Below the pieces are notes generated by a model. The model did no database searches, was not told where the DNA came from, and saw only the letters and a list, made by a program, of their open reading frames with translations. This document shows, piece after piece, positions 18,901-27,259 of a DNA stretch of 64,000 nucleotides. Position numbers and translations under genes: made by a program. The DNA lies in the NCBI GenBank assembly GCA_942493055.1, contig OW818680.1, positions 1,550,001-1,614,000 of the forward strand, given 5' to 3'. Source of the DNA: CAIZQW01 sp942493055 (GTDB taxonomy: Bacteria > Verrucomicrobiota > Kiritimatiellia > RFP12 > UBA1067). How positions within the stretch are numbered: the stretch's first letter is position 1; the number at the start of each line of letters is the position of its first letter.

Positions 18901-21900
18901 GAGCGTCATTGGCGGGCGTCACTGTGATGGAGACCGTCGCAGGCATGCCTGTCAGGCTTGCATCAGCGGCCGCAAACGTGAAGCTGTCGGGGCCGTTATA
19001 GTTTGCAACAGGCGTATAGGTCACCTGGTTTGAGGAGACCGCGCTCAGCGTCCCGTGCGCGGGGCCTGTCACGATCAGGTAGGTCAGAGGATCGCCTTCC
19101 ACATCGGTCGCAGCCAGCGTGATGGCCTTGGCCGTGTCCTCAGCCGTGGTCACGCTTTGCGCCTGCGCCACAGGCGCGTCATTGACCGCCGTCACCGTGA
19201 TGGAGACTAAGGCGGCTGGGCTCGTCAGGCTGCCATCCGAGGCTTGGAAGGTGAAGCTGTCAGGCCCGTTGTAGTTCGCCGCTGGCGTGTAGGTCACCCG
19301 GTTCGAGGTAACCGCGCTCAGCGTCCCGTTTGCGGGTCCTGTCGCAACCAGGTAGCTCAGGGCATCGCCATCCGAATCAATCGCGGCCAGCGTGATGACT
19401 TTGGCCGTGTCCTCCGCCGTGCTCACGCTCTGCGCCTGCGCCACGGGTGCGTCATTGACTGCTGTCACGGTGATGGAGACCGTGGCGGGAGCTGAATCCA
19501 ACGAGCCGTCATTGGCCTTGAAGGTGAAACTGTCAGGCCCGTTGTACCCGGTTGCCGGCGTGTAGGTCACCTTGTTGGTCAAAACGACGCTCAGTGTTCC
19601 ATGCGCGGGGTTTGCGACAATGGCGTAGATCAGGGGGGTGGCATCAACATCGGTCGCCACAAGCGTGATGGCCTTGGCCGTATCCTCAGCCGTGGTCACG
19701 CTCTGAGCCTGCGCCACAGGCGTGTCATTGACGGGCGTCACCGTGATGGAGACCGTCGCGGGTATGCTTGTCAGACTGCCATCCGTGGCTTGGAATGTAA
19801 AGCTGTCGGGTCCATTGTAGTTCGACGCAGGGGTGTACGTCACCCGATTGGAGGTGACCGCGCTCAGCGTCCCGTGCGCGGGACTGGTCGCGATCAGGTA
19901 GGTCAGCGCGTCGCCTTCCCCGTCGGTCGCAGCCAGCGTGATCTCCTTGGGTGTATCCTCCGCCGTGGAGACGCTCTGCGGCTGTGCAACGGGCACTGTA
20001 TTCACCTGCGTCACCGTGATGGAGACCGTCGCTGGAGTGCTCGTCAGACTAGCGTCCCTCGCCGTGAACGAGAAACTGTCGGGGCCAAAATAATTCGCCG
20101 CCGGCGTATAGGTCACCTGGTTCGACGAGATGACGCTCAGCGTCCCGTGCGTGGGACTGGACGCAATCGTATAGGCCAAGGCATCGCCCTCAACGTCCGT
20201 TGCACCCAACATAATCACTTTCGCCGTATCCTTTGTTGTACTAACACTCTGCGCCTGGGCAACGGGCTTATCATTGACAGGCGTCACCGTGATGGAAACC
20301 ATGACGGGCATGCTCGACAAGTTGGCATCGCTCGCTTGGAAGGAGAAGCTGTCAGGGCCCGAGTAGTTGGCCTCAGGCGTGTAGGTGACCACGTTGGAAG
20401 AAATGACGCTCAGCGAGCCATGCATAGGGCTCATCATAATCGCGTATGTAAGAGCGTTGCCCTCAACATCGGTAGCCATGAACGTGATCATTTTAGCTGT
20501 GTCTTCTGCCGTGGTCACGCTCTGCGCCTGTGCGACGGGAGCATCGTTCACGGGCGTCACGGTGATGGAGACTGTCACCGGCGTGCTCGTCAGGCTGGCG
20601 TCTTTGGCCGTGAAGGCGAAGCTGTCGGGACCGAAATAATTAGCTGCTGGCGTGTAGGTGACTATATTGCCGGCGATCGTGCCCAAGGTTCCGTGCGCGG
20701 GAGGCGTTGCAATCGCATAAGTCAGAGCATCATTCTCAACGTCCGTTGCGGCCAATATGATCGCTTTAGGCGTATCCTCCGCCGTGCTCACACTCTGGGC
20801 CTGTACTACGGGCGCATCATTGACGGGCGTCACCGTGATCGAGACTGTGGCTGCGGCGGAGTCCGCCGAGCCGTCGTTGGCCTTGAAGGTGAAGCTGTCC
20901 GGGCCGTTGTAGTGCGCCGTTGGCGTGTAGGTCACCCGATTCGACGAGATGGCGCTCAGCGTCCCGAACGAAGGCCCGGAAACGACCGCGTAGGAAAAGA
21001 GGTTCGTCTCCACGTCGGTCGCCGCGAGCATGATTACTCTGGCTGTGTCCTCCGCTGTGCTGACGCTCTGCGGCTGCGCCACGGGCAGATCGTTCACGGG
21101 CGTCACGGTGATGGAGACTGTGGCGGAGGGGCCGACAAGCGGGGGCTCGCTCGCCTGGAAGGTGAAGCTGTCAGGCCCGAAGTAATTCGCCGCTGGCGTG
21201 TAGGTCACCACATTAGACGTGAGAACGCTCAGCGTGCCATGCGCGGGGCCCGCCAGAATGGCGTAGGTTGCCGGGCTGTTCTCGGGATCGATGGCCACCA
21301 GCGTGATCGCCTTGGCCGTGTCTTCCGGTGTCGAGACGCTCTGCGGCTGTGCCACGGGCGCATCGTTGACAGGCGTCGCCGTGATTGAAACCGTGGCTGG
21401 AGCGGAGTCCGCCGCGCCGTCATTGGCTTTAAAGGTGAAGCTGTCGGGGCCGTTGTAATTGGCCACTGGCGTGTAGGTCACCTGATTTGAGGAGATGGCG
21501 CTCAGCGTCCCGTGTGCAGGAGCGGCAACCACCGCATATGAAAAGACGTTCGTCTCCACGTCGGTGGCCGCGAGGGTGATCACTTTGGCTGTATCTTCGG
21601 CGGTGGTCACGCTCTGCGCCTGCGCCACGGGCAGATCGTTCACAGGGGAAACGGTGATGGAGACTGTAGCGGGCGTGCTGGTCAGGCTGGCATCTTTGGC
21701 CGTGAAGGTGAAGCTGTCAGGCCCGAAATAATTCGCTGCTGGCGTATAGGTGACGCTACTGCCTGAGACAGTGCCCAAGGTTCCGTGCGAGGGTGTCGTT
21801 GCAATGGCATACGTCAGGGGGTTGCCCTCCACATCGGTCGCCACCAGTGTAATCGCCTTGGCCGTGTCTTCCGCCGTGGTCACGCTTTGTGGCTGAGCCA

Positions 21901-22408
21901 CAGGAGCTGTATTCGTCGTTACGGGCGGGTTATAAGCAATTGAAATGCTTTTAAAGTAGGTATTTCCACCTGCTGTCCGAGTACCCGCATTGCTATCTTT
22001 AACAAAACTGAAACTATAGGTCTGGCGCGCACCATCGGCGCACTCAAACTTAATTAAGTACGTTCCATCTGGAACGACAGCACCTGCTTTATTCTTGAGA
22101 TTCCATGTGGCGACCATTGTCGTCGGGGCGGTATGACTTGAACGCGTGGCTCCCATCACGGCATCGGCATCAGACGATCCAGCAGCAGATATCCATGAAG
22201 TCAAATCTGTTTTATGTGATCCAGCGTATCGGAGAATGGTTTTCACAAATGTGCCGCCACTCGTCGTAACCCACACGGCAACACAGTTTTTGGGCTTATA
22301 AGAACCGCCTGGCGCCGCGGTACTAAAGGAGAGGTTAAACTCGGTTGCAGCAAACACCCGCAACGAAACAAACATCCCTAACACAGACATGGTTAATATT
22401 TTCTTCAT
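15908..22408 (-). CDS. DUF2271-headed giant surface protein with 20 tandem cadherin-like repeats
   Basis: 2166 aa. Signal peptide (MKKILTMSVLGMFVSLRVFA), then a DUF2271 domain (about residues 22-165) containing D82-A-V-M-G-A-T88, one residue off the ApbE flavinylation consensus Dxx[ST]GAT with the acceptor Thr kept. From about residue 168, 20 repeats of ~91 aa follow (VNDAPVAQAQSV, TAEDTAKAITL, HGTLS, VTYTPAANYNGPDSFTF, PATVSITVTP), the tandem-95/cadherin-like type. One divergent Ig/cadherin-like domain and a C-terminal module (YQLRFKDKLTDPSWTNL, NRFYRVLLIPEL) end it. AGGAG precedes the ATG. It is last in a run with apbE, the reductase/PepSY gene and a second DUF2271 gene. Confidence 0.88.
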   Translation of the reverse strand: MKKILTMSVLGMFVSLRVFAATEFNLSFSTAAPGGSYKPKNCVAVWVTTSGGTFVKTILRYAGSHKTDLTSWISAAGSSDADAVMGATRSSHTAPTTMVATWNLKNKAGAVVPDGTYLIKFECADGARQTYSFSFVKDSNAGTRTAGGNTYFKSISIAYNPPVTTNTAPVAQPQSVTTAEDTAKAITLVATDVEGNPLTYAIATTPSHGTLGTVSGSSVTYTPAANYFGPDSFTFTAKDASLTSTPATVSITVSPVNDLPVAQAQSVTTAEDTAKVITLAATDVETNVFSYAVVAAPAHGTLSAISSNQVTYTPVANYNGPDSFTFKANDGAADSAPATVSITATPVNDAPVAQPQSVSTPEDTAKAITLVAIDPENSPATYAILAGPAHGTLSVLTSNVVTYTPAANYFGPDSFTFQASEPPLVGPSATVSITVTPVNDLPVAQPQSVSTAEDTARVIMLAATDVETNLFSYAVVSGPSFGTLSAISSNRVTYTPTAHYNGPDSFTFKANDGSADSAAATVSITVTPVNDAPVVQAQSVSTAEDTPKAIILAATDVENDALTYAIATPPAHGTLGTIAGNIVTYTPAANYFGPDSFAFTAKDASLTSTPVTVSITVTPVNDAPVAQAQSVTTAEDTAKMITFMATDVEGNALTYAIMMSPMHGSLSVISSNVVTYTPEANYSGPDSFSFQASDANLSSMPVMVSITVTPVNDKPVAQAQSVSTTKDTAKVIMLGATDVEGDALAYTIASSPTHGTLSVISSNQVTYTPAANYFGPDSFSFTARDASLTSTPATVSITVTQVNTVPVAQPQSVSTAEDTPKEITLAATDGEGDALTYLIATSPAHGTLSAVTSNRVTYTPASNYNGPDSFTFQATDGSLTSIPATVSITVTPVNDTPVAQAQSVTTAEDTAKAITLVATDVDATPLIYAIVANPAHGTLSVVLTNKVTYTPATGYNGPDSFTFKANDGSLDSAPATVSITVTAVNDAPVAQAQSVSTAEDTAKVITLAAIDSDGDALSYLVATGPANGTLSAVTSNRVTYTPAANYNGPDSFTFQASDGSLTSPAALVSITVTAVNDAPVAQAQSVTTAEDTAKAITLAATDVEGDPLTYLIVTGPAHGTLSAVSSNQVTYTPVANYNGPDSFTFAAADASLTGMPATVSITVTPANDAPVAQAQSVTTAEDTAKEITLAAIDAEGDVLTYLVATAPAHGTLSAVTSNRVTYTPAANYNGPDSFTFTAKDFSLTSMPATVSITVTAVNDAPVAQEQNVITEEDVPNAITLVATDVEGDALTYLIATPPAHGALSAISSNQVTYTPAANYFGPDTFAFRAADGSLTGATAIVSITVTPVNDAPVAQPQSVTTAKDTAKMITLVATDVDGDALVYLIATVPAHGTLSAVTSNRVTYTPAANYFGPDSFAFAAKDASLTSTPVTVSISVSQVNTVPIAQVQSVTTDEDMAKAITLVANDAEGDALTYLIAIGPAHGSLSAVSLNQVTYTPAANYNGPDSFTFRASDAALTSTPATVSITVTAVNDAPVAQAQNVITAEDTAKAITLVATDSDGDALTYAVVTGPSHGSLSVVSSNAITYTPAANYSGPDSFSFKTNDGLADSAPATVSITVTPVNDAPAAQSQNVTTDEDTAVAITLSASDVENAPLTYLIATVPAHGTLSAVSSNQVTYTPAANYNGPDSFTFRASDGSLTGAMATVSIAVTPVNDAPVAQAQSISTVKNTDKVITLVATDVDGDTRTYQIATGPAHGTLSEVSSNRVTYTPEAEYTGPDSFTFKANDGLSDSAPATVSITVTAGIVLPPNNTAPVAQAQSVTTAEDTAKGITLVATDAQTNAMTYLIVTHPTHGTLSVIASNQVTYTPALNYAGLDSFTFTATDGGLTGTPATVSITVTAVNDAPAALEQTVSTPVGTSISITLTGTDAEGDYLRYTLLTDPSHGTLGRLTGGRVTYKPATGFNGVDSFTFRARDASVTSMPATVYIRVGYVNTRPTIDVIPSVISVVGETTQFLAPAHDSDVPSSTLSYTLGAMVNPPATMPVLDLYTGQFTWTATGVDEGKSFLFNVIVTDDGLPSLSTNQTFQVSVAGRPPVAGISLLNGVPRLVWNSVPPRRYQLRFKDKLTDPSWTNLGGEVTATGSTLFYDDESAQSHTNRFYRVLLIPEL

Positions 22409-22413
22409 TTTTC

Positions 22414-22452
22414 GCTCCTATTTTTTAGTTGCTCCTGTCAGATGACAGGAGC
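22414..22452 (-). promoter_or_regulatory. Intercistronic hairpin able to compete with the Shine-Dalgarno of the 2166-aa gene
   Basis: GCTCCTGTCA (22431-22440) and TGACAGGAGC (22443-22452) form a perfect 10-bp stem with a 2-base loop. On the minus-strand RNA the upstream arm begins GCUCCU, which is also complementary to the AGGAGC (22414-22419) that serves as SD for the 22408 start. Two mutually exclusive pairings are therefore possible, so this spacer may tune translation of the giant protein relative to the upstream genes. Confidence 0.5.
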
Positions 22453-22479
22453 ATATATTTTTCGTTTTAACAGGTCTGT

Positions 22480-23751
22480 TTAAAAGAAAATGGATATTTC
22501 AAAACCGAACAGGTCTAGCCGTTCAGCCATGTAGCCGCCCGTAAAACTCGAGTTGAAGCTTCCGTTAGCCGTATTGCTGAAAAAGAGACTATAGGCATGT
22601 GTTGGCGTATTGTAGCGCCAGCCAGCCGCCAGCGAGGGCCAATCATTTTCAGTATGATATCCGCTCACAGGAACAGCCATTTCACTAAAGAGCTGGTGCC
22701 TTGAGGTCAACGCAAAACTCAGACTGACGGGGACTGCCAACGTATGATTTTCTTCGACAGGCTCAAATACGCCTCGGTATGCTTTTGGATAGCGTTTGTC
22801 CTGCGCATTATCTTTTTGTGAGCTATTAGCTCCTTCATAGTCTGACTGGGACGTATACAGAAGGCCACTCCCGAAGCGGAACCGCCATAATGATTTTTCA
22901 ACTAGAAGCGCGCCATTGCCAGCGACCATGCCACTCCAGTCATCCTGGCAAAAATAGGTCGCCCCGCCTGCCACCGAGAGATCCACAAAGTACTCGTTCT
23001 CATCTAACAGTTGGTATTTGGTCATCAGATCCCACAGATCATACGATCCTGATTCATAGTTGACACCGTTTTTGATGTAATCTCGGCCATTTGTCCGCTG
23101 CAGGGTCACATCCCAGTCCTTGGTGATACCATACCCAAACATAATGCCGACCTTGACACCCGATTCGAGTCCTAACAGATCATGAAAGGTATCACCTCTC
23201 CCACCATTAGCAAAGGTCTGGTTCTGGGAAATATGGGAGAACCTGGCGAAAAAATCACCCGCTGGAACAGTCGCTGTTTTTGGGAAAAGCACGCCGACGG
23301 GGGCGCGACGCATATTTTCAGTCCACGCGTACGTTCCTTCGGGAAGCTCTTCAACCACTTCCTTGCCTTTCACACCTTTGCCATCCGTCGCGACAAACAG
23401 ATCCTCTTCCAGTTGACTAATCCGGTCTTTGGAGGTTTTCAGGTCCTTCTCTAATTGGACAACATCCAAGCCGGGTGCGTTCGTCGCAGCGACTGGCGCG
23501 ATATTAGCGCCTTTAAGCTGGCTTTCCAACTGGGCAATCCGGCGGCTCTGTTCCGCGGCCTGCGCCTGAGCAGCCGTCAGTGCGGCTTTTGTGGCTTTCA
23601 GTTCAGCTTCCAAACGCGCGGTGATGTCGCCCTGCTGTCCGGCGGCATCCGGGGCTTTGACAGCGTCTTGCGCATGAACCGAATAACTGAGGGTGCCGGC
23701 CATCAGAACAACGGCGCACAGCATTTTAATTGAGTTTGATGTAGTATTCAT
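22480..23751 (-). CDS. Outer-membrane beta-barrel protein with coiled-coil N-terminus
   Basis: 423 aa. Signal peptide ending SVHAQ, then an Ala/Gln/Glu-rich coiled coil (about residues 40-125), then alternating amphipathic strands with many aromatic residues, ending in the C-terminal Phe typical of outer-membrane barrels (FGFEISIFF). Sequence such as RAPVGVLFPKTATVPAGDFFARFSHISQNQ and GVKVGIMFGYGITKDWDVTLQR resembles DUF5777-type barrels, which is a tentative match. It sits between the DUF2271 gene (20 bases) and the giant DUF2271 repeat gene (71 bases), so it may anchor or export these partners. The coiled coil could bridge periplasm or peptidoglycan. Confidence 0.75.
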   Translation of the reverse strand: MNTTSNSIKMLCAVVLMAGTLSYSVHAQDAVKAPDAAGQQGDITARLEAELKATKAALTAAQAQAAEQSRRIAQLESQLKGANIAPVAATNAPGLDVVQLEKDLKTSKDRISQLEEDLFVATDGKGVKGKEVVEELPEGTYAWTENMRRAPVGVLFPKTATVPAGDFFARFSHISQNQTFANGGRGDTFHDLLGLESGVKVGIMFGYGITKDWDVTLQRTNGRDYIKNGVNYESGSYDLWDLMTKYQLLDENEYFVDLSVAGGATYFCQDDWSGMVAGNGALLVEKSLWRFRFGSGLLYTSQSDYEGANSSQKDNAQDKRYPKAYRGVFEPVEENHTLAVPVSLSFALTSRHQLFSEMAVPVSGYHTENDWPSLAAGWRYNTPTHAYSLFFSNTANGSFNSSFTGGYMAERLDLFGFEISIFF

Positions 23752-23771
23752 GGGTATTCCTTTATCCTTCC

Positions 23772-24278
23772 TTATTTCACCTTAATTTCGACAGACTTGA
23801 CATAGCCTTCATCTTCGTGCACAGCGCCGGTATAGCCCGCTGGCAGAGGGATCTTGAACCCGCGGTAATGGTTGCCTTTGTCTTTGCGGGATTCGACACG
23901 TAACACATAGTTTCCGTCCAGCAGGTCAAGGGTCCCCATCCGCACAGGAATGCTGAAGGTGGCACTCTTATTCCAGCGGATCGTAGCCCCCGTCACAGCA
24001 TCAATGTCCGCTGGCTTTTCCTTTGAGCGGGATTTAAACGACCACGCGAGCAGGTCTTTGTAGTATTTCTTTTTCGGCGAAAACATGCGCACCGTCCGAA
24101 TAAATTCATTGGTGCTGTTTTCAAGCCAAGCCACGACCATGGGTTCATCGCCACTCCCGTTGCGGACTGAGAACGTGAGTTCCAGTGTCTTATTGGTGCC
24201 TTCGGCATACAGGGTATTGAACAGGGGCGATGCCGTCAACAGGACGAGCATCAGAAACAGTTGACTTCTGTTTTTCAT
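23772..24278 (-). CDS. DUF2271 periplasmic protein with ApbE-type flavinylation motif
   Basis: 168 aa. Signal peptide (MKNRSQLFLMLVLLTASPLFNTLYA) followed by a single DUF2271 domain. Landmarks are LTFSVRNGSGDEPMVVAWLEN, FIRTVRMF and, near the middle, D93-A-V-T-G-A-T99, an exact Dxx[ST]GAT sequence of the kind in which ApbE links FMN to the final Thr. The domain ends YVKSVEIKVK. DUF2271 genes are often found beside apbE and PepSY-type genes. Here it lies 19 bases after the reductase/PepSY gene and two genes after apbE, so I infer a small soluble flavoprotein electron carrier. The flavin attachment is inferred from the motif only. Confidence 0.85.
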   Translation of the reverse strand: MKNRSQLFLMLVLLTASPLFNTLYAEGTNKTLELTFSVRNGSGDEPMVVAWLENSTNEFIRTVRMFSPKKKYYKDLLAWSFKSRSKEKPADIDAVTGATIRWNKSATFSIPVRMGTLDLLDGNYVLRVESRKDKGNHYRGFKIPLPAGYTGAVHEDEGYVKSVEIKVK

Positions 24279-24297
24279 CTATCTTCCTTCTTTCCTT

Positions 24298-25947
24298 TTA
24301 GCGGTTAATAATCATGACACCTGTGAGAGCGATGGATATTCCAACCAAAATGAACGCTGTGATCCGAATCACCGGATTGCGTGATTGCACGCCCATAATA
24401 ATCCCTGTCAGCGTCGCAAGGACCATCAATATACCGGTCAGGTCAATCAGGACCCGCTGGAGCGGGTTGCTCTTGTTTCCGCGATGCAACTGGACCAACG
24501 CAGCAGCCCAGCGATTTTTCGACTGCCGGATCTCGTATCGCTTCTGCGTCTTATCCACACTAATCGCGGTCGTCGCCCAGACGGATTCCACATTGAACTG
24601 AAGCTGCTTGGCATCGTCTTCTACTGAGCCTGCCTCCAGTTTCCCAGGATACTGCTTCGCCAGTTTCTGCGCCAGTTGCAACGGGGCCACCTCATCTGAA
24701 CCGGCTGGAAGCGAATGACTCTCCGTCACCGTATAGCTCCGATCCGACAGGCTGACATCAACCGTAAAGCGTCCGCCCGACTCGTCTTCAAACCGGAGAG
24801 CCGCTGACTCGTCTTTCATGGAAAAATCTTTCACAGCCACGCCCGCAGGCAGCTTAGCCTTCAAATAGCCAGACAGCTCGGCTTGCTCTAACTTGATGTT
24901 TGCAGGCACCGCGATACGGTTCTCTGAGTTAAACAATTCGGGACGGCTCGCCAGAAAGCCGCTGAGACCGAAAAAGAGGAAGAGCACACTCATTGCCAGG
25001 GATGCATACACATGAACATGCCGTGTCCATATACGCGATAGCAACCCCGGGTCATCCATCGCACTCATACCGTTGATATTACTAAAACTCTCACGGAAAA
25101 AGAGCTTTTTAGGATGTCTTTTCTTTTTGAGGATCTCTTCAAGACCCTTCATCATAGGGTCGCTGCCGCAGGTATAAATCTCCGTATCTCGGGTCAGCGG
25201 ATAGTTGAGAAAGTGCTCTGTCACACGTCCGCGCAACCCGGTCCAGTCGTCATCGGCAAAATCGAGGCAGGTGTAAACCGTGAGATTCGGAATCTTCGCC
25301 ATGCGCTCCAGGTAGAAGAGATCCTTCTCCTTGCGCTGTCCAAAATAGAGGGTCTTCTTGGCCGCCGGACACCTTTCCATCATGGCGATCAGCGGAGCCA
25401 GCCCAGTCCCCGTGCCCACAAAGACCTTCGGGTTGGGCGTATCCTGCAAATAAAAATCGCCTTTGGGCTCTGTAACTTCCACCTGGCTCCCCACTTCATA
25501 GCCAGTGATGAACGAACTGCCGCGCCCACCCGTGAGCAGCGTCACCGCCAAGGTGAGAATTCCGTCTTTCAGCTCCACGATGGAATAGGCCCGGTTGAAG
25601 AAGCCGACATCATCTTTAAAGCGTATGGTTACAAACTGTCCGGGGTTAAACGCCATGTCCTTTGTCCGCAAACGGACTTCCATGACGATGGAGGAGACCA
25701 TCTTCTTTTCAATGATCACGGCCGGATGCCAGACAATCTGCAAAGACGGATCATCGGTCACCAGTTCAATGCCCTGAATGGGGCAATTGTAATAAGCGGC
25801 CAGCATCTTCTTCTGATGCTTTTCAAAATCTTTCCCATACGCTTCTGCATGGGCCTTGTAGGTCAGCTTAAAAATAGCCGAACAGGTCTGCTCGCAACTG
25901 CCGCACCCCAGGCATTGGTCTTTATTAATTTTAATGTCTGTAATCAT
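24298..25947 (-). CDS. Ferredoxin - FAD/NAD(P)H reductase - PepSY membrane fusion
   Basis: 549 aa, with domains in order: one [4Fe-4S] ferredoxin site (CLGCGSCEQTC and a distal CP, residues 13-60); a ferredoxin-reductase-like FAD domain (FFNRAYSIVE, FAD-binding RxYS) and NAD(P)H domain (GTGTGLAPLIAM; YTCGSDPMM), about 75-285; then a PepSY-TM module with a first TM helix (HVHVYASLAMSVLFLFFGLSGFLA), a PepSY-like extracytosolic region (about 345-490), LVQLHRGNKSNPL and two terminal TM helices. The architecture suggests NAD(P)H to FAD to Fe-S to membrane electron flow. It overlaps the apbE stop by 4 bases and precedes DUF2271 by 19. Confidence 0.88.
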   Translation of the reverse strand: MITDIKINKDQCLGCGSCEQTCSAIFKLTYKAHAEAYGKDFEKHQKKMLAAYYNCPIQGIELVTDDPSLQIVWHPAVIIEKKMVSSIVMEVRLRTKDMAFNPGQFVTIRFKDDVGFFNRAYSIVELKDGILTLAVTLLTGGRGSSFITGYEVGSQVEVTEPKGDFYLQDTPNPKVFVGTGTGLAPLIAMMERCPAAKKTLYFGQRKEKDLFYLERMAKIPNLTVYTCLDFADDDWTGLRGRVTEHFLNYPLTRDTEIYTCGSDPMMKGLEEILKKKRHPKKLFFRESFSNINGMSAMDDPGLLSRIWTRHVHVYASLAMSVLFLFFGLSGFLASRPELFNSENRIAVPANIKLEQAELSGYLKAKLPAGVAVKDFSMKDESAALRFEDESGGRFTVDVSLSDRSYTVTESHSLPAGSDEVAPLQLAQKLAKQYPGKLEAGSVEDDAKQLQFNVESVWATTAISVDKTQKRYEIRQSKNRWAAALVQLHRGNKSNPLQRVLIDLTGILMVLATLTGIIMGVQSRNPVIRITAFILVGISIALTGVMIINR

Positions 25948-26966
25948 TTAAATTTTTTCCATCCTGGGCTCTCTATTTCACGGATTTCTCCGTTCTGTTT
26001 TACAAGAAACATCGCTTCACCGCCGAACGGCTTGATGATTTCGAATGTTTTTTCAGGCCCCTGCAGCACACCTGTGGTCGAAAAAGCGTCCGCCAACCAG
26101 TTTTGGCCGGTTTGCGGGAACGCAATACTCACCGATACCACCTGCGTCTTCGCCGGATACCCCGTGCGGGGATCCATGATATGATAAAACTCCTGCCCGT
26201 TGACCAGGATCGGATTTTCATAGTTGCCGCTCGTGGAAGCGGATATGCCAGTGCCGGGATCCTGAATCACGCTCCAGGTTTCGTCACGGGCTTCCGGATG
26301 CTGTATCCCAATCCTGAACGGCCGCTTCTTCGGTGAAAGACCAAAGGCCGCGGTCTCCCCGCCAATTTGAACCAACGCACGTTCCGCACCGCCCGCTTTC
26401 AACAGTTCAATCACGTGATCCGCGCACATCCCTTTAACAATGCCGCCAAAGTCAAACTGGAGCCCGGCTTTGGAAAGCTTCAGTTGGTTGCCGGACAATT
26501 CCACCCGATTCAGCCCGCATTGTTGACGGACGGCAACGACCTCCGCATCCGACGGCAACGTCCCCTGCTTGGCTGCCTGCCGCCAGAGATTGCGGATCGG
26601 AGCGCAGGTGATATCAAACACGCCTTCACTGAACTTAAACGCCTGAATGGCTTTGCCAAAGGCGTCCGCCAGCACAGGAGATAGCTCCACATCGCCAGCC
26701 TCTTTGCGTCGGTTGATCGCTGAAACTTCACTGTCAGACTTATAGTCGTTAAAGACATGATCGATGCTTTCCAGATAGCTCCAGACCTGCTTGCTCAACT
26801 GTTCGTTAGCGGGATAAAAGCGAAGCTGCACCGGAATTCCGTAATACAGTTCACGGGACTCCTGATACCACTGCCCGGATTTCTTAACCGACCGAACCGC
26901 AACGTAAATGCCGGTTACGAGCAGCACCAGCAAGAATCCTGCATATAATAGCCGCTTTATCATCAT
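25944..26966 (-). CDS. apbE: FAD:protein FMN transferase
   Basis: About 340 aa. Transfers FMN from FAD onto Ser/Thr of target proteins outside the cytoplasm. Hallmarks: N-terminal membrane anchor, FNDYKSDSEVSAINR, FDITCAPIRNLW, FDFGGIVKGMCAD (ApbE GGxxKG), VQIGGETAAFG, YHIMDPRTGYP and the C-terminal LADAFSTT. The start is best placed at ATG 26966: AAGGTG lies 7 bases upstream, whereas the GTG at 26972 would be too close. Its stop overlaps the next gene (ATGA). Likely targets in this window are the two DUF2271 proteins and the RnfG-like protein. The 26967-27259 gap is a divergent promoter region with no gene. Confidence 0.94.
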   Translation of the reverse strand: MMIKRLLYAGFLLVLLVTGIYVAVRSVKKSGQWYQESRELYYGIPVQLRFYPANEQLSKQVWSYLESIDHVFNDYKSDSEVSAINRRKEAGDVELSPVLADAFGKAIQAFKFSEGVFDITCAPIRNLWRQAAKQGTLPSDAEVVAVRQQCGLNRVELSGNQLKLSKAGLQFDFGGIVKGMCADHVIELLKAGGAERALVQIGGETAAFGLSPKKRPFRIGIQHPEARDETWSVIQDPGTGISASTSGNYENPILVNGQEFYHIMDPRTGYPAKTQVVSVSIAFPQTGQNWLADAFSTTGVLQGPEKTFEIIKPFGGEAMFLVKQNGEIREIESPGWKKFK

Positions 26967-27259
26967 GACCACTCACCTTGATGTGATAAAAATGGTATGG
27001 GTCTACCACGCACAAACAAACACTCAACATCCGAAAATTGCGATCAAATAACAATATAATGGTGCAAATGTTGCCAGAAACCCTCTCCAAAGTCAACTAG
27101 AATTATAGATATTATTTATTATTTTTTAATGATCTTTTATCATAACTCATGCTCCGCCCCCAATAATCTCACCCCAAAATAATCTCCTTGCCTCTTATAC
27201 GGAGGTTTGGCATAGTGTGACCCTTGATTAAAGCATCCCTTTTTAACAGGAATCCACCT

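Noticed and set aside
16917..21731. Long plus-strand open frames (up to ~595 aa) opposite the tandem-repeat gene
   Set aside because: They are antisense to 20 near-identical repeats; their products are low-complexity Arg/His/Gly-rich repeats with no start signals. The minus-strand frame has signal peptide and domains.
15908..22408. CRISPR or satellite array
   Set aside because: The ~273-bp periodicity is a coding tandem protein repeat with one continuous frame and no spacers.
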